Source: Arthrobacter oryzae
GTDB taxonomy: Bacteria; Actinomycetota; Actinomycetes; Actinomycetales; Micrococcaceae
Length of the DNA: 64,000 nt
Direction of reading: 5' to 3'
Assembly: GCF_030812315.1 (NCBI RefSeq)
Contig: NZ_JAUSSM010000003.1
Location: 310,001-374,000, forward strand
Within the stretch, counting starts at the first letter, position 1; every line of letters starts with the position of its first letter. Positions 1 through 6,985 of this stretch are shown in pieces. Below the pieces are notes generated by a model, which was not told the DNA's origin, did no database searches, and saw nothing but the letters and a program-made list of their open reading frames with translations. The translations under genes were made by a program, and so were the position numbers.

Positions 1-1
1 C

Positions 2-43
2 GAACGCATCGTCCGCAACGAGAGCCGGGATGGCGGCATCTAG
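2..43 (+). CDS. C-terminal tail of an upstream gene (partial)
   Basis: The first bases read as an open frame ending in ERIVRNESRDGGI and a TAG stop. Only 13 codons are visible, so no family can be named. A strong hairpin about 60 bases downstream looks like its transcription terminator, which supports a real gene end. It is not clearly part of the fructose operon, since a terminator and a promoter-like region lie between them. Confidence 0.4.
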   Translation, partial: ERIVRNESRDGGI

Positions 44-104
44 CCATGAGCCCCCGGCCGCCGCTGTCCACGGACACAGGTGAACCGCAATTGAACATCC
101 CGGG

Positions 105-140
105 AGCCGGGCCAGACCATCACGGTCCGGCCCGGCTTCC
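105..140 (+). terminator. Hairpin, probable terminator of the upstream gene
   Basis: Arms AGCCGGGCC-A-GACC (105-118) and GGTC-C-GGCCCGGCT (124-137) pair around a five-base loop. A pyrimidine-rich tail follows but there is no clean U-run, so efficiency is uncertain. It sits between the partial gene ending at 43 and repeat copy A. Confidence 0.6.
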
Positions 141-204
141 GGCTTTCCCGCCCCGACATCCGGCAGCCGGCGTCCTACGCCCCACACCCCACACCCCAGC
201 CCGT

Positions 205-267
205 GAGTTTTTGTCCACTTATCGCGAGTTCGAGGGCGTTTAGCTCGCACTAAGTGGACAAAAACTC
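205..267 (+). repeat. Palindromic intergenic repeat, copy A
   Basis: A perfect 17-bp inverted repeat, GAGTTTTTGTCCACTTA (205-221) and its complement (251-267), surrounds a 29-bp core containing GTTCGAGGG. The same arms and a related core recur at 26837-26903 (opposite orientation) and 29369-29429. It carries no gene. The arms are much more AT-rich than the surroundings. It may be a dispersed short palindromic element or a structured RNA 3' end. Confidence 0.85.
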
Positions 268-309
268 TACCGCCGGGGCGGGCCTGCATCTGCGTTCATG
301 TTGTTTTCA

Positions 310-337
310 TTGACAAACCAACAAGAACAAAGATAAA
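310..337 (+). promoter_or_regulatory. Possible promoter of the fructose operon
   Basis: TTGACA at 310-315 is followed after 16 bases by GATAAA at 332-337, within a locally AT-rich stretch (300-350) in an otherwise GC-rich region. The stretch also has repeated CAAAC/CAACA words that could be DeoR-type operator half-sites. This is inference from base composition and position only. The rest of 44-432 holds the hairpin and repeat copy A and no gene. Confidence 0.35.
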
Positions 338-432
338 GTCAAACAATTCAACATCGTGTGATGGCAGTCACTGAAAGCAAGTGACTCAGCCAGCTTCAGA
401 AACACCTGCAGTCTTTACGCAACGGAGGGTAA

Positions 433-1242
433 GTGTTCGCCGAGGAGCGCCAACAGCTGATCGCGGGCCTGGTCGCCGAAAGCGGCCGGGCCAGTGTCAC
501 GGCCCTTGCCGAGCGCTTCAACATCACCACTGAAACCGTCCGGCGCGACCTTGCCGCGCTGGAGTCAGCCGGCACCGTCCGCCGGGTCCATGGCGGCGCA
601 GTCGCCCCGGACCGGATCAGCACCACCGAGGAAAGCATCCTGGAACGGACCGTGCAGCGACAGCCGGAAAAGCTGCGCATTGCGGAAGCCGCCCTGGCTT
701 TCATCCCGCAAAGCCCGGCCGGCAGCATCCTGGTGGATGCCGGCTCAACCACTGAAGCCCTGGCGGACCTGATCGCCCTGCGCCTCTCCGACCCCTCCGC
801 CGCCCCCGACTCCGGTTCGGAAAACGAACTCGTGGTCATCACGCACGCGATCCCCATCGCCGCGAAACTCGCCGGCGAGCCAGGCATCGCCCTCCATCTC
901 CTGGGCGGCAGGGTCCGCGGACTCACCCAGGCTGCCGTAGGGCAGTCCACCGTGGAGGCCGCCCACCGGATCCGTCCGGACATCGCCTTCATCGGCGCCA
1001 ACGGAATTCACTCGGCCTTCGGGCTGAGCACGCCCGATCCTGAAGAAGCCGCCGTCAAGGCTGCCTTCGTCCAATCGGCACGCCGCATTGTGGTGCTGGC
1101 CGATTCCTCCAAGCTGGATGCGGAAACGCTGGTCCAGTTCGCCTCGTTGAAAGATCTGGACACCTTGATTACAGACAGTGAACCCAGCCCGGAACTGGCA
1201 GCGGCGCTTGCTGACGCCGGCGTGGACGTGGTGATCGCGTGA
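433..1242 (+). CDS. fruR: DeoR-family transcriptional regulator of the fructose operon
   Basis: A 269-residue DeoR-family regulator. The N-terminal winged helix-turn-helix is clear (ALAERFNITTETVRRDL, then a wing reading GTVRRVHGGA). The C-terminal part is the DeoR sugar-phosphate sensor fold, with DAGSTTEALADLI and a final segment VLADSSKLD. The GTG start at 433 is preceded by GGAGGG at 424-429. It overlaps fruK by four bases (GTGA), so the two are translationally coupled. In related actinobacteria the DeoR-type regulator in this position controls fruK and the fructose PTS, with a fructose phosphate as effector. That role is inferred from context. Confidence 0.9.
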   Translation: MFAEERQQLIAGLVAESGRASVTALAERFNITTETVRRDLAALESAGTVRRVHGGAVAPDRISTTEESILERTVQRQPEKLRIAEAALAFIPQSPAGSILVDAGSTTEALADLIALRLSDPSAAPDSGSENELVVITHAIPIAAKLAGEPGIALHLLGGRVRGLTQAAVGQSTVEAAHRIRPDIAFIGANGIHSAFGLSTPDPEEAAVKAAFVQSARRIVVLADSSKLDAETLVQFASLKDLDTLITDSEPSPELAAALADAGVDVVIA

Positions 1243-2237
1243 TTGTCACCCTCACCGCAAACCCGAGCCTTGACCGCACCGTGACGCTGCCCTCTCCCCT
1301 GCTTCGCGGCGAAGTACAGCGCGCAACCTCCGTCAGCCAGGAATCCGGCGGGAAGGGCGTCAACGTCTCCCGGGCACTGGTCGCTTCCGGCCTGGAAACG
1401 GTGGCCGTCCTCCCGGGCGGCGACTCCGATCCGGTGCTCGCGGGGCTCCGTGACAGCGGCGTCCCCTTCGCCGCCCTCGCCATCCACGAGCCGCTGCGCA
1501 CCAATGTGGCGCTGACGGAACCCGACGGCGTCACCACCAAGATCAACGAACCCGGTCCGGTATTGAGCGAAGACCAGCAGGAGGCCCTGATCGGGCTGCT
1601 GCTGGAGCGCTCCCGCGGTGCCAGCTGGGTTGTCCTCGCCGGCTCGCTCCCACCCGGGGTCCCGGTCGATTTCTACGCCACCGTCACCCGGCGGCTCCGC
1701 TCCACCAACGCCGGCAACGGCTCACAGCAGTCGACCCCGCGCATCGCCGTCGACTCGTCCGGCGCACCGCTGGCCGCCGCCCTCTCGGGCGACGCGTCAG
1801 GCATGCCGGACCTCCTTAAGCCCAACGCCGAAGAATTGGCTGAACTGGCTGCCGCAGCCGGTTTCGCTGCGGCGTCCACCGCTGACGAACTGGAAGCGGA
1901 TCCGGAGGCTGCCTCGGCAGCCGCCGCCGCCGTCGTGCGTTCCGGTGTAGGTGCCGTGCTGGCAACGCTCGGTTCCAAGGGTGCGGTACTTGTGACGTCC
2001 GACGGCGCGTGGCTGGCCACGCATCCGCCGGTCAAGGCGGTCAGCACGGTCGGCGCGGGCGATTCGTCCCTTGCCGGCTACCTGCTCGCCTCCAGCCAGG
2101 GCGCCGCCCCGGCCGACTGCCTCCGTCAGGCCGTGGCACACGGTGCCGCCGCCGCTTCCCTGCCGGGCTCCACAGTCCCGGCGGTCCACCAAACCACCCC
2201 TGACGCCGTAACCATCACGGCCCTCCGGAAGGACTGA
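1239..2237 (+). CDS. fruK: 1-phosphofructokinase
   Basis: A PfkB-family sugar kinase of 332 residues that phosphorylates fructose 1-phosphate to fructose 1,6-bisphosphate with ATP. The N-terminal PfkB signature is visible (GGKGVNVSRAL), as is the C-terminal motif with the catalytic Asp (STVGAGDSSLAGYLL). The opening MIVTLTANPSLDRTV is typical of the 1-phosphofructokinase/tagatose-6-phosphate kinase branch. Its place between the regulator and a fructose IIABC gene makes fruK the natural reading. The GTG start overlaps the regulator's stop, and the fruA start follows two bases after its own stop. Confidence 0.95.
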   Translation: MIVTLTANPSLDRTVTLPSPLLRGEVQRATSVSQESGGKGVNVSRALVASGLETVAVLPGGDSDPVLAGLRDSGVPFAALAIHEPLRTNVALTEPDGVTTKINEPGPVLSEDQQEALIGLLLERSRGASWVVLAGSLPPGVPVDFYATVTRRLRSTNAGNGSQQSTPRIAVDSSGAPLAAALSGDASGMPDLLKPNAEELAELAAAAGFAAASTADELEADPEAASAAAAAVVRSGVGAVLATLGSKGAVLVTSDGAWLATHPPVKAVSTVGAGDSSLAGYLLASSQGAAPADCLRQAVAHGAAAASLPGSTVPAVHQTTPDAVTITALRKD

Positions 2238-2239
2238 CA

Positions 2240-4285
2240 GTGACTCAGCTCATAACTACTGAACTGGTCGAGCTCGACCAGAACCTGGGCAACTCGCCCG
2301 AGGACGTGATCCGCCATCTGGCCGGCAGGGTCGCCGCCAACGGCCGCGCCACCGAAGTGGAAGGCCTCTTCACGGACGCCTTCGCCCGGGAGCAGAAGAC
2401 GGCCACCGGCGTTCCCGGCGGCATCGCCATTCCGCATTGCCGCTCCGCAGCAGTGACGGTGCCCACCCTTGCCATGGCCCGCCTTTCGCAGTCCGTGGAC
2501 TTTGGTGCCAAGGACGGTCCGGCGGACCTGATCTTCTTCATCGCGGCCCCCGAAGGCGCGGACCAGGAACACCTGAAGCTCCTGTCCAAGCTGGCCCGCT
2601 CGCTGATCAAAAAGGACTTCACGGCAGCCCTCCGGGCAGCCAACACGAAGGCCGAAATCGTTGAACTGGTTGACGGCGCCCTGGCCGACAAGCCCGCGGC
2701 CGCAGCGGAGCCGGCAGCCGCAGCTGCGCCGTCCGCCGGTGCCGCCAGCGGCGCCAGGTCCGGTGGCCCCAAGCGTCTCGTGGCTGTGACGGCCTGCCCC
2801 ACAGGCATTGCCCACACGTACATGGCCGCCGATTCCCTGGTTGCCGCCGCCAAGGAAGTCGGGGTGGACCTGCAGGTGGAAACCCAGGGATCCTCCGGCG
2901 CCAAGCCCCTTGACCCCGCGGTGATCGCGGCCGCCGACGCCGTGATCTTCGCGGTGGACGTGGACGTCCGCGGCAAGGAACGCTTTGCCGGCAAGCCGGT
3001 CATCAACGCACCCGTCAAACGCGGCATCGACGAGCCGGACAAGATGGTCCAGGAAGCACTGGCCGCTGCTGACAACCCCCATGCCCGCCGCGTGCCGCAC
3101 TTCGGTGCCGAAGAGCAGGCCGAGACCGAAGCCACCGAAAAGGGTGAGCACATCGGCCAGAAGCTCAAGAAAGCACTTCTGACAGGCGTCAGCTACATGA
3201 TCCCGTTCGTGGCCGGCGGCGGTCTCCTGATCGCCCTGGGCTTCCTCATGGGCGGCTACCTGATCACCCAGTACGCGGACGCCATCGTGGTGGACAACAG
3301 TATTTTCAACCTGCCCACCGAATACCCTGAGAACGCCTGGGGCCCGTTCGGCGCGTACCTCGGCGCCGTCCTGTTCAAGATCGGTGCCCTCTCGCTCGGC
3401 TTCCTGGTCCCGGCCCTTGCGGGCTACATCGCCTACGCCATCGCCGACCGGCCGGGCATCGCGCCGGGCTTCGTTGCCGGTGCCGTTGCCGGGTTCATGG
3501 GCGCAGGCTTCCTCGGCGGCATCGTCGGCGGTCTCCTTGCCGGCTACATCGCCCACGTCATCGGCAGGCTCAGCGTGCCCCGCTGGCTGCGCGGCCTGAT
3601 GCCCGTGGTGATCATCCCGCTGGTGGCCTCGCTCGTCGCCTCCGGCCTGATGTTCCTGATCCTGGGTGCCCCGATCGTCGCCATCACCGTGGGCCTGAAC
3701 GGCTGGCTCTCCGGCCTCACCGGTGCGAGCGCCATCGCCCTCGGCATCATCCTTGGCCTCATGATGTGCTTCGACCTCGGCGGTCCGGTCAACAAGGTTG
3801 CCTACGCCTTCGCCGTCGCCGGCCTGGGCGCCGCAACGCTGGACAACCAGGCACCGTGGCAGATCATGGCAGCCGTCATGGCCTCCGGCATGGTTCCCCC
3901 GCTGGCCATGGCCCTCGCGTCCACTGTCCTCGACAAGAAGCGCTTCAGCCTGGCCGAACGCGAGAACGGCAAGGCCGCGTGGCTGCTGGGAGCATCCTTC
4001 ATCTCCGAAGGTGCCATCCCGTTCGCTGCTGCCGACCCGCTCCGCGTCATCCCGGCCAGCATGCTGGGCGGCGCAGTGACCGGCGCAATCTCCATGGCGG
4101 CCGGCGTAGGTTCGAAGGCCCCGCACGGCGGCCTCTTCGTCTTCTTCGCCATCGACAACTTCCTGATGTTCGTTGTCTCGATCCTCGTCGGTACGGTCAT
4201 CACTGCCCTCGCAGTCATCGCCCTCAAGCGCTGGGCCGTCCGCAAGTCCGTTGATACCGTGGAGCCGGTTCCAGTAACTGTCTGA
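2240..4285 (+). CDS. fruA: PTS fructose transporter, fused IIABC
   Basis: A 681-residue fused PTS permease that imports fructose and phosphorylates it to fructose 1-phosphate. Domains in order: IIA (about 1-150) with phospho-His66 in GIAIPHCRS; an Ala/Pro-rich linker (about 150-178); IIB (about 178-275) with phospho-Cys186 in VTACPTGIAHTY; and a polytopic IIC domain (about 315-665) carrying GGPVNKVAY and EGAIPFAAADP, typical of fructose IIC. A GTG start at 2240 directly follows fruK. Phosphate would come from HPr, encoded just downstream. Confidence 0.96.
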   Translation: MTQLITTELVELDQNLGNSPEDVIRHLAGRVAANGRATEVEGLFTDAFAREQKTATGVPGGIAIPHCRSAAVTVPTLAMARLSQSVDFGAKDGPADLIFFIAAPEGADQEHLKLLSKLARSLIKKDFTAALRAANTKAEIVELVDGALADKPAAAAEPAAAAAPSAGAASGARSGGPKRLVAVTACPTGIAHTYMAADSLVAAAKEVGVDLQVETQGSSGAKPLDPAVIAAADAVIFAVDVDVRGKERFAGKPVINAPVKRGIDEPDKMVQEALAAADNPHARRVPHFGAEEQAETEATEKGEHIGQKLKKALLTGVSYMIPFVAGGGLLIALGFLMGGYLITQYADAIVVDNSIFNLPTEYPENAWGPFGAYLGAVLFKIGALSLGFLVPALAGYIAYAIADRPGIAPGFVAGAVAGFMGAGFLGGIVGGLLAGYIAHVIGRLSVPRWLRGLMPVVIIPLVASLVASGLMFLILGAPIVAITVGLNGWLSGLTGASAIALGIILGLMMCFDLGGPVNKVAYAFAVAGLGAATLDNQAPWQIMAAVMASGMVPPLAMALASTVLDKKRFSLAERENGKAAWLLGASFISEGAIPFAAADPLRVIPASMLGGAVTGAISMAAGVGSKAPHGGLFVFFAIDNFLMFVVSILVGTVITALAVIALKRWAVRKSVDTVEPVPVTV

Positions 4286-4340
4286 CCCGGTTCGGTATTT
4301 CCCCAACCATCTGTCTCGACCTGATATCCAAGGAGCACAA

Positions 4341-4619
4341 ATGTTCGAACGCACCGCCACCATCGCCAGCCGCGTTGGCCTGCATGCCCGCCCCGCCGCC
4401 ATCTTTGCCGAGGCCGCCGGCGAGTACCCGCACGAGATCACGATTGCCCGCCAGGGCGAACCGGCCGACGAGGCCATGGACGCCGCCAGCATCCTGTCCC
4501 TCATGAGCCTCGGCGCATCGCACGGCGACGTTGTGGTCCTGCGTGCCGAGGGCGACGGCGCCGACACCGCCCTGGACCACCTGGTCCAGATCCTGGAAAC
4601 CGATCACGACGCCGAGTAG
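4341..4619 (+). CDS. ptsH: Phosphocarrier protein HPr
   Basis: A 92-residue HPr, the small PTS carrier between enzyme I and IIA domains. The active-site motif GLHARPA places the phospho-His at residue 15. The second conserved region (ASILSLMSLGA) is present. AAGGAG stands upstream of the ATG at 4341. It closes the fructose operon 55 bases after fruA and is followed by a strong hairpin. No enzyme I gene is present in the window. Confidence 0.96.
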   Translation: MFERTATIASRVGLHARPAAIFAEAAGEYPHEITIARQGEPADEAMDAASILSLMSLGASHGDVVVLRAEGDGADTALDHLVQILETDHDAE

Positions 4620-4644
4620 CAGCCCTGCGACGACCGCTTAGGTC

Positions 4645-4710
4645 AGCGGCCGGCCCGCAGCGCCACGGCAAGTCCCGTATTCCGGGCACGTGGCGCACGG
4701 GCCGGCCACT
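4645..4710 (+). terminator. Long hairpin after ptsH, probable operon terminator
   Basis: The segment 4645-4667 (AGCGGCCGGCCCGCAGCGCC...) pairs with 4689-4710 (...GGCGCACGGGCCGGCCACT), giving about 20 paired bases with few mismatches and a ~21-base loop. There is no long U-run. Position right after the last gene of the fructose operon favours a terminator or 3' stabilising structure. Confidence 0.6.
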
Positions 4711-4782
4711 GCATTTAAGCACCGATTCCCTCTTGGGCCTGCACGCCGGCTCCTTCCCCCTTCCGGGTCCGCGACTGGATCG

Positions 4783-4800
4783 CTAAGCAAACTTAGTAAG
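4783..4800 (+). promoter_or_regulatory. Palindrome CTAAG-CAAA-CTTAG, candidate operator
   Basis: CTAAG (4783-4787) and CTTAG (4792-4796) form an inverted repeat, followed by TAAG, in a short AT-rich patch about 105 bases before the SRPBCC gene. A closely similar palindrome sits at 51407-51430 before an unrelated stress-type membrane gene. Treated as a candidate protein-binding site; the binding factor is unknown. Confidence 0.4.
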
Positions 4801-4904
4801 TTCCTTGTTTTTGCCGGGTGGCCCCACTAGCGTGGAAAACGAGGCGACACACCGTTCAACAGACCGCATTCGGAGCCGTTCCCGGACTGAAAGAGGATGA
4901 GACA

Positions 4905-5537
4905 GTGGCTACTCTGCAGGAAACCATCGAAGTGGATGTTCCCGTGTCCACCGCCTACAACCAGTGGACGCAGTTCGAGTCATTCCCCGAGTTCATGCAG
5001 GGCGTGGAGTCCGTGGAGCAGATCGACGAGACCTCCCTTCATTTCCGGACGGACATCGCCGGAGTAAGGCGCGAGTACAACGCCCAGATCACCGAACAGC
5101 TGCCGGACCGACGCATCGCCTGGGTCAGCACGGACAAGCCGCGCAACTCCGGCGAAGTTTCCTTCGAACCCCTAGGCCCGGAACAGACGCGCGTCACCGT
5201 GGCCCTGGAGTGGGAACCCGAGGGATTCGTGGAGAAGGCGGGCTCTGCCCTCCACGCGGACAGCCACCAGATCAGTGCCGACCTGAAGCGGTTCAAGCAG
5301 TTCATCGAAGCACGCGGCATTGAATCCGGTGCCTGGCGTTCCGCCGTGGACCGCAGCGAAGTCGAAGAAACCGACGAAGAGGCCGGCTTCGCCGCCGGCG
5401 CACCGGCACGGCACACCGAGCACCCCCGCGCCGACGCACCCCCCGCGCAATCGCCCCACACGCCCACGCCTTCGCCGCAGCGTCCGGCCGGTGTTGACCC
5501 GTTTATCGACGACGCTGAACCATCAGATCCGAGGTGA
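4905..5537 (+). CDS. SRPBCC (START-like, cyclase/dehydrase) family protein
   Basis: A 210-residue cytosolic protein. Residues 1-145 match the SRPBCC/Coq10-like fold: an opening beta strand [20 protein letters not shown], then [13 protein letters not shown] and [13 protein letters not shown] in the last helix. These domains bind hydrophobic ligands in a deep pocket; the ligand here cannot be told. The C-terminal ~65 residues are acidic, then Pro-rich and probably disordered. The open frame extends upstream to 4818, but GTG 4905 gives the expected domain start and has AGAGGA upstream. It is followed within two bases by the SAP-like gene, so the two probably share a transcript. Confidence 0.8.
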   Translation: MATLQETIEVDVPVSTAYNQWTQFESFPEFMQGVESVEQIDETSLHFRTDIAGVRREYNAQITEQLPDRRIAWVSTDKPRNSGEVSFEPLGPEQTRVTVALEWEPEGFVEKAGSALHADSHQISADLKRFKQFIEARGIESGAWRSAVDRSEVEETDEEAGFAAGAPARHTEHPRADAPPAQSPHTPTPSPQRPAGVDPFIDDAEPSDPR

Positions 5538-5539
5538 CC

Positions 5540-5806
5540 ATGCCTGCTAAAAAGAACCCCAGCCTGAAAGACCCCGAACTGTACGAGGAACTCCGGGAGG
5601 ATGGCGCGTCAAAGGAGAAAGCAGCGCGCATATCCAACGCCGCGGCCAAGCAGGGCCGCTCTGCCGTGGGCCGCAAAGGCGGCAAGTCCGGCGACTACGA
5701 GGACTGGACCGTCGCGCAACTCAAGTCCCGCGCCAAGGAAATCGGCCTCACCGGATACTCCTCCAAGAAGAAAAGCGAGCTGATCTCGGCTCTCAGAAAC
5801 CACTGA
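5540..5806 (+). CDS. Small basic protein with Rho-N/SAP-like C-terminus (DUF7218-like)
   Basis: An 88-residue basic protein. The N-terminal half ([18 protein letters not shown], then [10 protein letters not shown]) resembles a widespread uncharacterised actinobacterial domain. The C-terminal 35 residues ([19 protein letters not shown], then [10 protein letters not shown]) fit the helix-extended-helix pattern of Rho N-terminal or SAP motifs, which bind nucleic acid. An in-frame GTG lies at 5534, but ATG 5540 has GAGG at a better distance. The gene converges on ku, whose stop lies 116 bases away. A link to end joining is only suggested by position. Confidence 0.75.
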   Translation: MPAKKNPSLKDPELYEELREDGASKEKAARISNAAAKQGRSAVGRKGGKSGDYEDWTVAQLKSRAKEIGLTGYSSKKKSELISALRNH

Positions 5807-5922
5807 CAGCGGCAGCAATGGGTTACTGTACCGGCCGGTGCCGCGCCCGCCACGCGATTCCACGCCAGTCCCGTGAATTGCACTCCATTGCGGGCCATCG
5901 CCGCCGTTGCGGTGCTGCCGCG

Positions 5923-6945
5923 TCAGGCGCCTTTACGCCGGCTCTTGGCAGGTTCCTTGGCCGCAGGCTCCTTTGCGGCGGTCTTCGTCGCCGTCTTGCT
6001 GGCCGTCTTCGTCGCAGTTGCCTTGCCGCCCGTCCCTTTCGCGGCAGTGGACCTGGTAGCGGCAGTGGACCGGGCAGGGGCCGCCTTGGCGCGGGATGCC
6101 TTTGCGGGTGCATCGGTGCTGCCGGCATCGTCGGATTCGTCCGCGTCCTTGGACGCGCCGCCCCGCTTCTTTTCAAGGCTTCGCTTGAGGGCCTCCATCA
6201 GGTCGATCACTTCGCCGCTTCCGGCTTCGGCAGCCTCGGCGCCAAACGTCTGTTCCGTGTCCAGGGACTCACCCTGCTCGATCTTTGCGTCGATGAGCTT
6301 GCGGAGCTGCACCTGGTAATCGTCAGTGAACTGGCTTGGATCGAAGTCGCCGGCCATGGAGTCCACCAGCGCCGCGGACATCTCGCGCTCCTGGGCGGAG
6401 ATGCGGACGGACGTCTCGAGGGCAGGGAAGGCCGCTTCCCGTACTTCGTCGGACCACAGCAGAGACTGCAGCACCAGGACGTCATCCCGGATCCGCAGGG
6501 CGCCAAGCCGGGTCTTCTCCCGGAGGGCGAACTGGACCACGGCCACGCGGTCCGTGTCCTCCAGCGCCCGGCGGAGGAGGACGTACGCTTTGGGCGACTT
6601 GGAGTCGGGTTCGAGGTAGTAGCTCTTCTCGAACATCATCGGATCGAGCTGCTCGGACGGGACGAACTGCACCACTTCGATCTCGTGGCTGTTCTCCGCC
6701 GGGATGGATTTGAGCTCATCCTTGGTGAGGACCACCGTGCGGCCGTCTTCTTCGAAGGCCTTGTCAATGTCCGAATAGTCCACGATCTCGCCGCACACCT
6801 CACAGCGGCGCTGGTAGCGGATGCGACCGCCGTCGGCATTGTGGACCTGGTGCAGCCCGATGTCGTGGTCCTCGGTGGCGCTGTAGACCTTGACCGGCAC
6901 GTTGACCAGCCCAAATGCGATAGCGCCTTTCCAGATGGCTCTCAT
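5923..6945 (-). CDS. ku: Non-homologous end joining protein Ku
   Basis: A 340-residue bacterial Ku, which forms a homodimeric ring on double-strand DNA ends and recruits LigD. The start MRAIWKGAIAFGLVNVPVKV is the family's hallmark; ATG 6945 was chosen for that reason over in-frame starts at 6960 and 7080. A short Cys pair (CEVCGEIVDY) lies near residue 50. The core ends near residue 255. A long Lys/Ala/Thr tail follows, rich in KTA-type repeats, like the basic DNA-binding tails of other actinobacterial Ku proteins. ligD is divergent, with starts only 40 bases apart. Confidence 0.95.
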   Translation of the reverse strand: MRAIWKGAIAFGLVNVPVKVYSATEDHDIGLHQVHNADGGRIRYQRRCEVCGEIVDYSDIDKAFEEDGRTVVLTKDELKSIPAENSHEIEVVQFVPSEQLDPMMFEKSYYLEPDSKSPKAYVLLRRALEDTDRVAVVQFALREKTRLGALRIRDDVLVLQSLLWSDEVREAAFPALETSVRISAQEREMSAALVDSMAGDFDPSQFTDDYQVQLRKLIDAKIEQGESLDTEQTFGAEAAEAGSGEVIDLMEALKRSLEKKRGGASKDADESDDAGSTDAPAKASRAKAAPARSTAATRSTAAKGTGGKATATKTASKTATKTAAKEPAAKEPAKSRRKGA

Positions 6946-6985
6946 GGAACTAGTGAACATCAGAGTTGCCCGGAGGTGAAGACCT

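Noticed and set aside
300..432. Riboswitch or leader RNA before the fructose operon
   Set aside because: The AT-rich leader shows no convincing stem set or anti-terminator; promoter and operator sites explain it better.
2126..4567. Very long open frame antisense to fruA
   Set aside because: The sense strand encodes a complete, motif-perfect PTS permease. The antisense frame is Gly/Asp/His-rich with no domain, a common artefact of high-GC codon bias.
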